DNA of 64,000 nt from Hafnia alvei (GTDB lineage Bacteria; Pseudomonadota; Gammaproteobacteria; Enterobacterales; Enterobacteriaceae). The stretch is from contig NZ_OZ061315.1 in the NCBI RefSeq assembly GCF_964063325.1, forward strand, positions 1,550,001 through 1,614,000, in the 5' to 3' direction. Within the stretch, counting starts at the first letter, position 1, and each line of letters opens with the position of its first letter. Both the position numbers and the translations under genes were made by a program. Positions 54,308 through 62,395 of the stretch are shown piece after piece. A model generated the notes under the pieces. It did not search any database. It saw only the letters and a list, made by a program, of their open reading frames with translations, and was not told where the DNA came from.

Positions 54308-56092
54308 ATGGCGAATACAATGAAGAAAGTTGATGCGGTTGTAGTGGGATTCGGTTGGGCGGGTTCCATTATGGCGAAAGAACTCACCGAAGCCGGTTTA
54401 AATGTGGTGGTGCTAGAGCGTGGTCCGCATCGCGATACCTATCCTGATGGTGCCTATCCGCAGGTGATTGATGAATTAACCTATAACACCCGACGTAAGC
54501 TGTTTCAGGACTTATCCAAAAGCACCGTGACTATCCGCCATAACGTCTCTCAAACCGCGCTGCCTTATCGTCAGCTAGCGGCATTTTTACCGGGAACCGG
54601 TACCGGTGGCGCAGGCTTGCACTGGTCTGGGGTGCATTTCCGTATCGACCCGATGGAGTTGCGCATGCGCAGCCATTATGAAGAACGCTATGGCAAAAAT
54701 TTTATTCCTGAAGGGATGACGATTCAGGATTTCGGCGTGACCTATGAAGAGCTTGAGCCGTATTTTGATAAGGCTGAGAAAGTCTTTGGTACTTCAGGGA
54801 CTCCGTGGAGCGTGAAGGGGAAAGTGATTGGTCAGGGCAAAGGGGGAAATCCGTTTGCGCCAGATCGCTCTGACAATTTCCCGTTACCGGCTCAGAAACG
54901 CACCTTCTCTGCACAGATGTTTGCTCAAGCAGCGGAGTCTGTGGGCTATCATCCTTATGATTTACCTTCGGCAAACACCTCAGGCCCGTACACTAATACC
55001 TATGGTGCTCAGATGGGGCCATGTAACTTCTGCGGATTCTGCAGTGGTTACGCCTGCTATATGTATTCTAAAGCCTCGCCAAACGTTAACGTGTGGCCAG
55101 CTTTACGCCAAGAGCCTAAATTCGAGCTGCGTACCAACTCACATGTACTGCGCGTTAATCTGACCGATGATAAAAAGCGCGCCACCGGTGTGACCTATGT
55201 GGATGCGCAGGGGCGTCAGGTTGAGCAACCTGCTGATTTAGTTATTTTGGCCGCATTCCAATTCCATAACGTGCATCTGATGCTGTTGTCTGGCATTGGC
55301 CAGCCTTACAACCCGATAACGAATGAAGGGGTGGTCGGGCGTAACTTTGCTTACCAGAACATTTCGACGATTAAGGCCTTCTTCAATAAAGATATCTTCA
55401 CTAATACCTTCATTGGTGCCGGTGGTGCTGGTGTGGGCGTGGATGACTTTAACGCTGATAACTTTGATCACGCCAAATATGGCTTCGTCGGTGGATCGCC
55501 GTTCTGGGTGAACCAAGCGGGGACTAAACCAATTTCTGGTTTACCAACGCGCCCAGGAACTCCAGCGTGGGGAAGCAAGTGGAAGGCCGAAGTGGCTGAT
55601 GTTTATCCGCATCATGTCTCTATGGATGCGCACGGTGCGCACCAGTCTTATCGTGCCAACTATCTGGACTTAGACCCTAATTATAAAGATGTTTATGGTC
55701 AGCCATTGCTGCGCATGACGTTCGACTGGCAGGAAAATGACATCAAAATGTCGCAGTTTATGCATGGGCGTATGCATAAAATCGCCGAGGCGATGAACCC
55801 AACGGTGATTAGCGGTTCGCCTAAAAGTGAAGGGACGCATTTCGATACCACCGTCTACCAAACCACGCATATGAACGGCGGGGCGATTATGGGCGACGAT
55901 CCGAAAACCAGCGCCATCAATCGCTATCTACAAAGCTGGGATGTGCCAAACGTGTTTGTACCGGGAGCATCAGCATTCCCGCAGGGCTTGGGCTACAATC
56001 CGACTGGAACCTTGGCGGCTCTGACTTACTGGTCTGCTCGTGCAATTCGCGAACAGTATTTGAAAAATCCAGGACCGTTGGTGCAGGCTTAA
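54308..56092 (+). CDS. Gluconate 2-dehydrogenase, FAD-containing large subunit (GMC family)
   Basis: The 594-residue flavoprotein oxidises D-gluconate to 2-keto-D-gluconate in the periplasm. The FAD-binding VVGFGWAGSIMAKELTEAG spans about 11-29. FLPGTGTGGAGLHWSG (about 97-112) is the GMC signature. A Cys-rich CNFCGFCSGYACYM (about 239-252) is characteristic of this FAD-dehydrogenase subgroup. The active-site His/Asn region is PQGLGYNPTGTLAALTYW at the end. It has no signal and rides out on the Tat subunit. Confidence 0.94.
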   Translation: MANTMKKVDAVVVGFGWAGSIMAKELTEAGLNVVVLERGPHRDTYPDGAYPQVIDELTYNTRRKLFQDLSKSTVTIRHNVSQTALPYRQLAAFLPGTGTGGAGLHWSGVHFRIDPMELRMRSHYEERYGKNFIPEGMTIQDFGVTYEELEPYFDKAEKVFGTSGTPWSVKGKVIGQGKGGNPFAPDRSDNFPLPAQKRTFSAQMFAQAAESVGYHPYDLPSANTSGPYTNTYGAQMGPCNFCGFCSGYACYMYSKASPNVNVWPALRQEPKFELRTNSHVLRVNLTDDKKRATGVTYVDAQGRQVEQPADLVILAAFQFHNVHLMLLSGIGQPYNPITNEGVVGRNFAYQNISTIKAFFNKDIFTNTFIGAGGAGVGVDDFNADNFDHAKYGFVGGSPFWVNQAGTKPISGLPTRPGTPAWGSKWKAEVADVYPHHVSMDAHGAHQSYRANYLDLDPNYKDVYGQPLLRMTFDWQENDIKMSQFMHGRMHKIAEAMNPTVISGSPKSEGTHFDTTVYQTTHMNGGAIMGDDPKTSAINRYLQSWDVPNVFVPGASAFPQGLGYNPTGTLAALTYWSARAIREQYLKNPGPLVQA

Positions 56093-56104
56093 GGAAACCA
56101 GAAC

Positions 56105-57433
56105 ATGAAAAAAATACTCTCAGTGCTGGTATTTGGCGCGTTTAGCATGAGCGCACTGGCACAGGAAACGAGCGGCGTAGATTTGATCAAGCGCGGCGAA
56201 TATCTGGCCCGTGCCGGAGACTGCGTGGCCTGTCATACCAGTAAAGGTGGAACCCCATTCGCGGGTGGATTACCGATGGCAACGCCAATCGGCACTATTT
56301 ACAGTACCAATATCACGCCTGATAAGAAGCACGGCATTGGCGAATACTCTTTTGAGGATTTTGATCAAGCGGTGCGACACGGCGTGGCTAAGAACGGCAG
56401 TACGCTATATCCCGCGATGCCATATCCTTCCTATGCCGTTGTAACCGAACCGGATATGCGCGCGCTTTATGCCTATTTCATGCAGGGCGTAAAACCGGTC
56501 GATCAGGCAAATAAAGACAGTGATATTCCTTGGCCGTTGTCGATGCGTTGGCCGTTGTCTATCTGGCGCGGGATGTTTGCGCCGGACGTGCAGGATTTCA
56601 AACCCACACAGGGTGAAGATCCGGTGCTGGCACGTGGCCGCTATCTGGTGGAAGGTTTAGGGCACTGCGGTGCTTGCCATACACCGCGCAGTATTACCAT
56701 GCAGGAAAAAGCGCTGAATAATGCGCAAGGTGATGTTTACCTTTCCGGCAGCGCGCCAATTGATGGCTGGATTGCTTCAAATCTGCGCGGTGATAACAAA
56801 GACGGTTTAGGTAGTTGGAGTGAAAAAGATCTGACTGAGTTCCTGCGAACGGGGCGAAACGATCGTACTGCCGTGTTTGGTGGCATGACCGATGTGGTTG
56901 AGCATAGTTTGCAGTACTTAACGCCAGAGGATGCCACGGCAATTGCGCGGTATCTGAAGTCACTGCCGGCAAAAGATAAAGATCAGCAGGCCTTTAAAGA
57001 AGATAAAACCGTCGCTAATGCGCTGTGGAAGGGCGATGACAGCAAGAAAGGCGCAGCGGTATACGTTGATAACTGTGCGGCTTGTCACCGAACTGACGGT
57101 AGTGGTTACACGCGTTTCTTCCCTGAACTGCGTGGTAATCCGGTGGTGATGACCGATGATGCTACTTCGCTTATCCATGTAGTATTAACCGGGAATACGC
57201 TACCGGGCGTGAAAGGGGCTCCATCCTCGATCACCATGCCTGCATTTGGCTGGCGCTTGAACGATCAGCAGGTAGCTGATGTAGTTAACTTTATTCGCAC
57301 TAGCTGGGGGAACAAGGCCCCAGAAATTACGGCGAAAGACGTTGCCAAAGTGCGCGAGAATAAGGACATTATTCCCGATCCGAAATTGTTAGGCAGTCCT
57401 GAAATTGAAAAATTACAGGCCACACAGCAATAG
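56105..57433 (+). CDS. Gluconate 2-dehydrogenase, triheme cytochrome c subunit
   Basis: The 442-residue protein has a Sec signal (residues 1-20, SALAQ) and three c-type heme sites: C40VACH44, C188GACH192 and C324AACH328. It passes electrons from the flavoprotein to ubiquinone in the membrane. The domain spacing is that of the alcohol/gluconate dehydrogenase cytochrome subunit. It starts 12 bases after the large subunit gene and closes the operon. Confidence 0.94.
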   Translation: MKKILSVLVFGAFSMSALAQETSGVDLIKRGEYLARAGDCVACHTSKGGTPFAGGLPMATPIGTIYSTNITPDKKHGIGEYSFEDFDQAVRHGVAKNGSTLYPAMPYPSYAVVTEPDMRALYAYFMQGVKPVDQANKDSDIPWPLSMRWPLSIWRGMFAPDVQDFKPTQGEDPVLARGRYLVEGLGHCGACHTPRSITMQEKALNNAQGDVYLSGSAPIDGWIASNLRGDNKDGLGSWSEKDLTEFLRTGRNDRTAVFGGMTDVVEHSLQYLTPEDATAIARYLKSLPAKDKDQQAFKEDKTVANALWKGDDSKKGAAVYVDNCAACHRTDGSGYTRFFPELRGNPVVMTDDATSLIHVVLTGNTLPGVKGAPSSITMPAFGWRLNDQQVADVVNFIRTSWGNKAPEITAKDVAKVRENKDIIPDPKLLGSPEIEKLQATQQ

Positions 57434-57443
57434 CACAAATCTG

Positions 57444-57470
57444 CATGCCGTTCGTTTAAGCGAGCGGCAT
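57444..57470 (+). terminator. Hairpin after the gluconate dehydrogenase operon
   Basis: ATGCCGTTCG/CGAGCGGCAT is a 10-bp stem with one mismatch, followed by GTTCTCT. It also lies just beyond the convergent toxin gene. Confidence 0.5.
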
Positions 57471-57475
57471 GTTCT

Positions 57476-57775
57476 CTAAAGCCGAATGAGATGTTCTTGT
57501 GGAGCCTGTCGTTGATGCAAGACGGCGGCAATCACTAAACGTTCATCGCTGATGATGTAATAAATCACATGGCTCTTGTAGGGGAAATAGAATGACTCTC
57601 CGGCCATGTTGTTACAACGGATGCCCATCCGTGGCGTTCTAGCCAGAAGCTGTAGCTGCTTCCTGAGCCCGGAGAGATAATTATCCGCCTGCTCGATACC
57701 CCAATGTTCAACGCTGAAGGCTCGGATCGTGAGCAGATGCTGCTTTGCCGCCAGCGATAAATGATAAGCCATCAT
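57476..57775 (-). CDS. RelE/ParE-family toxin
   Basis: The 99-residue ParE-fold protein begins AYHLSLAAKQHLLTIRAFSVEHWG and contains QLLARTPRMGIRC (about 42-54), YFPYKSHVIYYII (about 63-75) and the terminal VLHQRQAPQEHL. ParE toxins poison gyrase; RelE members cut mRNA, and the sequence favours ParE. It overlaps the antitoxin gene by 4 bases. Confidence 0.9.
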   Translation of the reverse strand: MMAYHLSLAAKQHLLTIRAFSVEHWGIEQADNYLSGLRKQLQLLARTPRMGIRCNNMAGESFYFPYKSHVIYYIISDERLVIAAVLHQRQAPQEHLIRL

Positions 57776-58038
57776 TTCTTATCGTGTTTACCTGCAAGAA
57801 GATCCTGCATAAAAACTTCGCCATCAATGGTTTGCCCGTTGACGATATCGCTTTGTGCCTGTTCAAAACAGTGCTGCAGATGGGCTGCTTTAATCTCTTC
57901 CACGGCCAGATAGTTTTCATAAGACATGACTACGGCTACGGTTTTGCCGTTTTTGCTGATTTGAATCGGTTCTGCCTGAACGCTCATTAATAACTCTCCA
58001 AACTGGGTTTTTGCTTGGTTGGCGGTATAGGTTTTCAT
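57772..58038 (-). CDS. Phd/YefM-family antitoxin
   Basis: The 88-residue protein opens MKTYTANQAKTQFGELL and has the Phd core PIQISKNGKTVAVVMSYENY (about 24-43). It has a charged C-terminal tail that should cover the ParE-like toxin. It is upstream of and translationally coupled to the toxin gene. Confidence 0.92.
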   Translation of the reverse strand: MKTYTANQAKTQFGELLMSVQAEPIQISKNGKTVAVVMSYENYLAVEEIKAAHLQHCFEQAQSDIVNGQTIDGEVFMQDLLAGKHDKK

Positions 58039-58137
58039 GGCTTCGCTTCGGTGGTGAGAATGTATGCAAAAAATAACACGAATCGAACGATTTGCGCGAT
58101 ACGCTTTGGCTTAAAATTGTTTTGCATAAACCAATAT

Positions 58138-58167
58138 AAAAATGCCCACGGGCGTTGCCGTGGGCAG
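58138..58167 (-). terminator. Rho-independent terminator of yqcE-ygcE
   Basis: A perfect 9-bp stem TGCCCACGG/CCGTGGGCA with a 6-base loop is followed on the minus strand by ATTTTTA. It lies ~130 bases past the ygcE stop. Confidence 0.75.
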
Positions 58168-58298
58168 TATCAATAAAATCGATAGGGACTGCTGAGGTTT
58201 TTAGCTGTCTGATGCAGAATTTGCGAGCGATTTCATCCCTATGGCTGTATTTACCTGGGTTTGCAAATCGCAAACTGTATAGTCGTTCGCATTATTTT

Positions 58299-59750
58299 TT
58301 ACGCATCAACTAAAGGGCTTAGACGCTGGAATAGGGGATCAAGATATTGGTTCACCTGACGGTAAACCTGCTGATTTAACGCGTTATACAGGTTATGGTT
58401 TTTTGGGTTAGGCATAAATGTATCGCCCATTCGCACCATTTTCTGTGTCGCTTGTTCATAGTTATTAAAAGCGCCCACGGCCATACCTGCGTTAATGGCG
58501 CACCCAATGGCGGCCGATCCTTTCATGATGTTTCGGCTAGTGGGAATACCAAATATATCGGCGAATATCTGCATGAAGACATCGCTGTTAGCACCGCCGC
58601 CAGAGATGATTAGGCTTTTGAACGGGGTCTTTAGCTCGGTCGCCATCTTATCCATATGATTTTTCATGGTGAATGCGATGCCTTCCAGCACGGAACGATA
58701 CATGTGGCCACGGGTGTGGCGGCCATCAAAGCCAATCATTGCCCCTTTGCGGAATTCAGCCTCTGATGGGGGAGCCCAGTCATGAATGGTGAGTAAGCCT
58801 TCACATCCCGCCGGTATTTTTTCAGCTTCACGATTGAGCAATTCCTCAATACTTTCACCTTGGTCACACGCTTCTGCTAAAGCCGCTGCGCCAAACTGAT
58901 CGCGAAACCAGCTGATAGTCCACATTCCGCGGCGAACACCCATGCATTCATAGAGATAATGATTTGGAATTGACGCTTGGAATGGCCAGAAATTTTTAGC
59001 CTCTTTGACATTTTCGTGCCCGTGAACCATCGCGCCAATGTAAGTGCCCAACGAAATCAGAGCAACGCCTTCGTCAAGAGAGCCTGCGCCCAAGGCTTCA
59101 ACGGCTTTATCATGAGCGGTAGCAATAACCGGAATACCGGCGGGAATGCCAAGTTTTTTTGCCACGCTAGCGGTAATTTGGCCCAGAATTTCTCCCGGAC
59201 GCACAACATCAAACACCTGTTCGCGAGTGAGATTACAGCTCTGCCAGGCAGTGGGATCGGTGCTCCAATCCAACGTATCGTTGTCCATTGGCCACCAGCC
59301 AATGTAATTTGCGCAGGTATCTTTAAACTCCCCCGTCAGCCGATGGGTAATATAACCGGAAGTTGTCGTGACATAGCGAACGCCTTGGTAGGCGTCTATA
59401 TATTCATAAGGTTTATTTAAACGCTTATCCATCCAGTTAATCACGGGGTAAGCCAGTTCTCCATTGGCTTTGAGCAGCACACGGCAACAGCGAATGATAC
59501 ACACGCCCATAGCCAGAATATCGTCTGCACGGCGCCCTTGCTGATGGAATTTTTGCATTGCAGCGCGGAAGGCAATTTGTAGGGCATCCCACAGATCGTC
59601 ATCAGGATGTTCGGCCAAGAGCGGCGCGGGAATATCCATTTTCCGTAATGCTTGTTTCCCTTCACAAATAACTTGCCCATCCACGTCAAAAATAACCACT
59701 TTTGCACTTTGGGTACCCACATCCACACCCATAAGATATTGATTTTTCAT
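58299..59750 (-). CDS. ygcE: FGGY-family carbohydrate kinase YgcE
   Basis: The 483-residue cytosolic sugar kinase has the phosphate-1 loop MGVDVGTQSAKVVIFD (about 7-22), an internal AHDKAVEALGAGSLDEG (about 217-233) and the adenosine motif LIISGGGANSDVFMQIFADIFG (about 379-400). Gene order with yqcE, ygcW and ygcU matches the E. coli cluster, where the substrate is still not firmly known. It is 28 bases downstream of yqcE. Confidence 0.9.
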   Translation of the reverse strand: MKNQYLMGVDVGTQSAKVVIFDVDGQVICEGKQALRKMDIPAPLLAEHPDDDLWDALQIAFRAAMQKFHQQGRRADDILAMGVCIIRCCRVLLKANGELAYPVINWMDKRLNKPYEYIDAYQGVRYVTTTSGYITHRLTGEFKDTCANYIGWWPMDNDTLDWSTDPTAWQSCNLTREQVFDVVRPGEILGQITASVAKKLGIPAGIPVIATAHDKAVEALGAGSLDEGVALISLGTYIGAMVHGHENVKEAKNFWPFQASIPNHYLYECMGVRRGMWTISWFRDQFGAAALAEACDQGESIEELLNREAEKIPAGCEGLLTIHDWAPPSEAEFRKGAMIGFDGRHTRGHMYRSVLEGIAFTMKNHMDKMATELKTPFKSLIISGGGANSDVFMQIFADIFGIPTSRNIMKGSAAIGCAINAGMAVGAFNNYEQATQKMVRMGDTFMPNPKNHNLYNALNQQVYRQVNQYLDPLFQRLSPLVDA

Positions 59751-59778
59751 CTGTAAGGCCTCGCTCTAGAACTTAGGA

Positions 59779-61074
59779 TTAATGATTGGTTTGTGATTCG
59801 GCGGATGACTGAACCGTATCTGAGTTACGATGCGTTGCTCGTCGCATGTTTTGAGCCAGCAGGTAGGTAAACACGATAACCAGGCCGGTTGCGGCAAGCC
59901 CCATTAGCCACATATTTCGATAGGCCTGCGCCGCAGGTAACGTGTCTTGCCAATGACCGATAATGGGATAGACAAAGACATCAGGGAGAAAGCCAATCAC
60001 CGAGCAAATACCAACGGTGGTTCCCATTATGTAGGCGGGGGTTCGTGCCTCGCCAATGCAGGCAAAATAGAGTCCACGAGAGGCGTAACACACAAAGGCA
60101 AGCAACAGGATTAAACCTATCCCGATCGCAACAGAGCGTGGATTTTGGTTAGTAATGAGCAGCGCAACTAATGTGATAACGCTGATGACGGCTAAAAACT
60201 GTATGACGCGAGTGGGGGATTTGAAACGACTATAGGTCGTGATTAAACCGCCCAGAGGCCCACACATGGCACGGAAGATCTTGTTGATCACGATCCCCAT
60301 GTAGCTGGCCGCAACGAGATCCATGGCATACATTTCGGTGAGATAATTAGTCGAGTAGCTGAGAATGGCGTAGATGGTGTACACGCCAAAAATAATCATG
60401 CTGCAATACCAAGTGGTACTAATTTTGAGTACAGAGAGGATATCGCTGAGGTGGAATGCTGGAGAGGTTGTTTCGCCGCGTTGGCTGAAGCCGTCTTTAA
60501 CAAAAAACCAGCAAAGAATACCTAGCAGAATGTAGACACCGCTATAAATCAAAATAACAGCTTTTAAGCTATTGGGATCGTTGGGAGAGAATAGTGAGAA
60601 CACCCACATGGTGAATACGGCGAGGGCCATAACGCCAACGCCGCGTAAGCCTTCCATCCAGCCCATGATTTTTCCCTGTTCATCATGTGAGCCCAACAAC
60701 GAAGCGGCTTTAATTGAAACAGACCAGAGCAAAAGGATCGTGGTAATAGCAAATGCAACCTGAATGAAGATCATGACCCAAAAAGGCGGATAAATCATCA
60801 TCAGCAGACCAAGGAGTCCGGTGGCAATCATAGAAAATGACATCATTTTCTTATGTGAAAACTTATCGGCAATAACGCCGCTTGGGGCATAAAGAATAAT
60901 AGCCGTAATACCAAAAGTACTCATAATGAGCCCAATTTCGGTATTTGAAAAACCCATGAACTTTGCCATGGGGATTTGATAAATATAGCGTAGGTAGGCA
61001 AGGTCAAAACTCACGCCACCACTAATGCTTATTATTGCAAGTGTTACCCAACGACGGAAATTATCTTTATCCAT
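59779..61074 (-). CDS. yqcE: MFS transporter YqcE
   Basis: The 431-residue inner-membrane carrier has twelve hydrophobic segments and is highly similar to E. coli YqcE. Shared stretches include GGVSFDLAYLRYIYQIPMAK, SNTEIGLIMSTFGI and ICSVIGFLPDVFVYPIIGHW. It probably imports the compound oxidised by YgcU/YgcW and phosphorylated by YgcE. The transcript passes a leader terminator 26 bases before the start codon. Confidence 0.93.
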   Translation of the reverse strand: MDKDNFRRWVTLAIISISGGVSFDLAYLRYIYQIPMAKFMGFSNTEIGLIMSTFGITAIILYAPSGVIADKFSHKKMMSFSMIATGLLGLLMMIYPPFWVMIFIQVAFAITTILLLWSVSIKAASLLGSHDEQGKIMGWMEGLRGVGVMALAVFTMWVFSLFSPNDPNSLKAVILIYSGVYILLGILCWFFVKDGFSQRGETTSPAFHLSDILSVLKISTTWYCSMIIFGVYTIYAILSYSTNYLTEMYAMDLVAASYMGIVINKIFRAMCGPLGGLITTYSRFKSPTRVIQFLAVISVITLVALLITNQNPRSVAIGIGLILLLAFVCYASRGLYFACIGEARTPAYIMGTTVGICSVIGFLPDVFVYPIIGHWQDTLPAAQAYRNMWLMGLAATGLVIVFTYLLAQNMRRATHRNSDTVQSSAESQTNH

Positions 61075-61099
61075 AATAGTTTCTCAGTAAGCACATGGC

Positions 61100-61148
61100 A
61101 AAAAAAAAGAGAAAAGTAAACTCCCCGCAAGGGAAGTTACTTTTCTCT
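61100..61148 (-). terminator. Leader terminator of yqcE (copy 1 of a mirrored pair)
   Basis: AGAGAAAAGTAAACTCCCC (61108-61126) pairs with GGGAAGTTACTTTTCTCT (61131-61148) around a 4-base loop, followed on the minus strand by nine T. It lies between the divergent promoter and the yqcE start, so transcription must read through it. Its arms are nearly the same as those of the hairpin before ygcW. Confidence 0.88.
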
Positions 61149-61170
61149 TAGTCTCCAGTAACGACTGAGA

Positions 61171-61213
61171 TTAATAGCATGCTGGTTGAATTAATTTCGT
61201 GAGAATTGTCACA
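61171..61213 (-). promoter_or_regulatory. Candidate CRP site and -10 for yqcE
   Basis: CGTGA-GAATTG-TCACA (61198-61213) is one base from CRP consensus. On the minus strand a -10-like TATTAA (61171-61176) lies at the distance expected for a class II CRP promoter (site centred near -41). Confidence 0.55.
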
Positions 61214-61341
61214 ATTCTAATTTTGGTTAATAAACAATAGTTAAATATAAAGTCCTTTAAATAAGATAGTTAATAGTTTTATGTAGAAAAATAAAGTCAT
61301 GTTTTTTATAAGGGGATTTTTAATCTGTCTTAGTTATATTT

Positions 61342-61384
61342 ATGTGATTGTGGTCACGGAAGTTGCCAAGGTAATCATGATACT
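61342..61384 (+). promoter_or_regulatory. Candidate CRP site and -10 for ygcW
   Basis: TGTGA-TTGTGG-TCACG (61342-61357) is one base from CRP consensus. A GATACT hexamer at about 61379-61384 is placed as the -10 of a class II CRP promoter, mirroring the yqcE side. Confidence 0.55.
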
Positions 61385-61408
61385 AATCTTATCAGTTACT
61401 CGAGATAA

Positions 61409-61460
61409 AGAGAAAAGTAACTTCCTGCTAAGCGGGGAGTTTGCTTTTCTCTTTTTTTTT
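61409..61460 (+). terminator. Leader terminator of ygcW (copy 2 of the mirrored pair)
   Basis: AGAGAAAAGTAACTTCC pairs with GGGGAGTTTGCTTTTCTCT around an 8-base loop, followed by nine T. It ends 29 bases before the ygcW start codon. Confidence 0.88.
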
Positions 61461-61489
61461 GCTCTTTTATTATGAACAAAGGATATATC

Positions 61490-62275
61490 ATGTCATTAAG
61501 CGCATTAAATGAATTTAATCTCGACTTTTTCTCGTTAAAAGGAAAAAACGCGATCGTCACCGGTGGGAATAGCGGGCTAGGGCAGGCTTTTGCGGTGGCT
61601 TTAGCCAAAGCAGGCGCAAATCTATTTATTCCCAGCTTCATTATGGATAAGGGTGAAACCCGCGAACTTATTGAACAGCAGGGTGTACAGGTTGAGTTTT
61701 TACAGATTGATATCACCGAAAAAGGTGCGCCGGCCAAGGTTATTGCTCAGTGCGTAGAGCGGTTTGGCTCTGTGGATATTTTAGTTAACAATGCCGGCAT
61801 CTGTAAGCTTAATAAAGTGCTCGATTTTGGCCGTAAAGATTGGGACCCGATGATTGATATCAATCTTACTGCGGCATTTGAACTTAGCTATGAAGCAGCA
61901 AAATTTATGATCCCACAGAAAAGTGGGAAAATAATTAATATATGCTCGTTATTCTCTTATTTGGGCGGGCAATGGTCACCGGCTTATTCTGCAACAAAAC
62001 ACGCGCTGGCTGGATTTACCAAGGCCTACTGTGATGAGTTGGGGCAATATAATATTCAGGTTAATGGTATTGCACCTGGATACTATGCAACCGAAATTAC
62101 GACAGAGACGCGTAAAAACCCAGAAACTAATCAACGTGTATTAGACCATATTCCCGCCAATCGTTGGGGTGAGACTCAGGATTTAATGGGGGCAATGGTT
62201 TATTTAGCGAGTAGAGCGTCAAATTATGTTAACGGTCACTTGTTGGTTGTCGATGGGGGGTATTTAGTGAGGTAG
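61490..62275 (+). CDS. ygcW: Short-chain dehydrogenase YgcW
   Basis: The start at 61490 with AAAGGA six bases upstream gives 261 residues, the E. coli YgcW length; an ATG at 61472 is not needed. The NAD site is TGGNSGLGQA (about 24-33) and the active-site Ser-Tyr-Lys is in ICSLFSYLGGQWSPAYSATKHALAG (Ser ~150, Y-x3-K ~163-167). VDGGYLVR ends the protein. It likely oxidises or reduces a sugar acid or polyol. Confidence 0.93.
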   Translation: MSLSALNEFNLDFFSLKGKNAIVTGGNSGLGQAFAVALAKAGANLFIPSFIMDKGETRELIEQQGVQVEFLQIDITEKGAPAKVIAQCVERFGSVDILVNNAGICKLNKVLDFGRKDWDPMIDINLTAAFELSYEAAKFMIPQKSGKIINICSLFSYLGGQWSPAYSATKHALAGFTKAYCDELGQYNIQVNGIAPGYYATEITTETRKNPETNQRVLDHIPANRWGETQDLMGAMVYLASRASNYVNGHLLVVDGGYLVR

Positions 62276-62395
62276 GTAAATATAAAATAAATCTTCAATC
62301 ATAAAGGGTGGTTCCTTTTTTATTTTATGTTGTTTTAGCACGGGTTTATTTGCTGAAAGCTAAATTTTAATTATCAAAAATGATAAGGATTGACT

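Noticed and set aside
57745..57990. 81-codon plus-strand frame across the toxin-antitoxin pair
   Set aside because: It is antisense to two recognised proteins and has no ribosome site.
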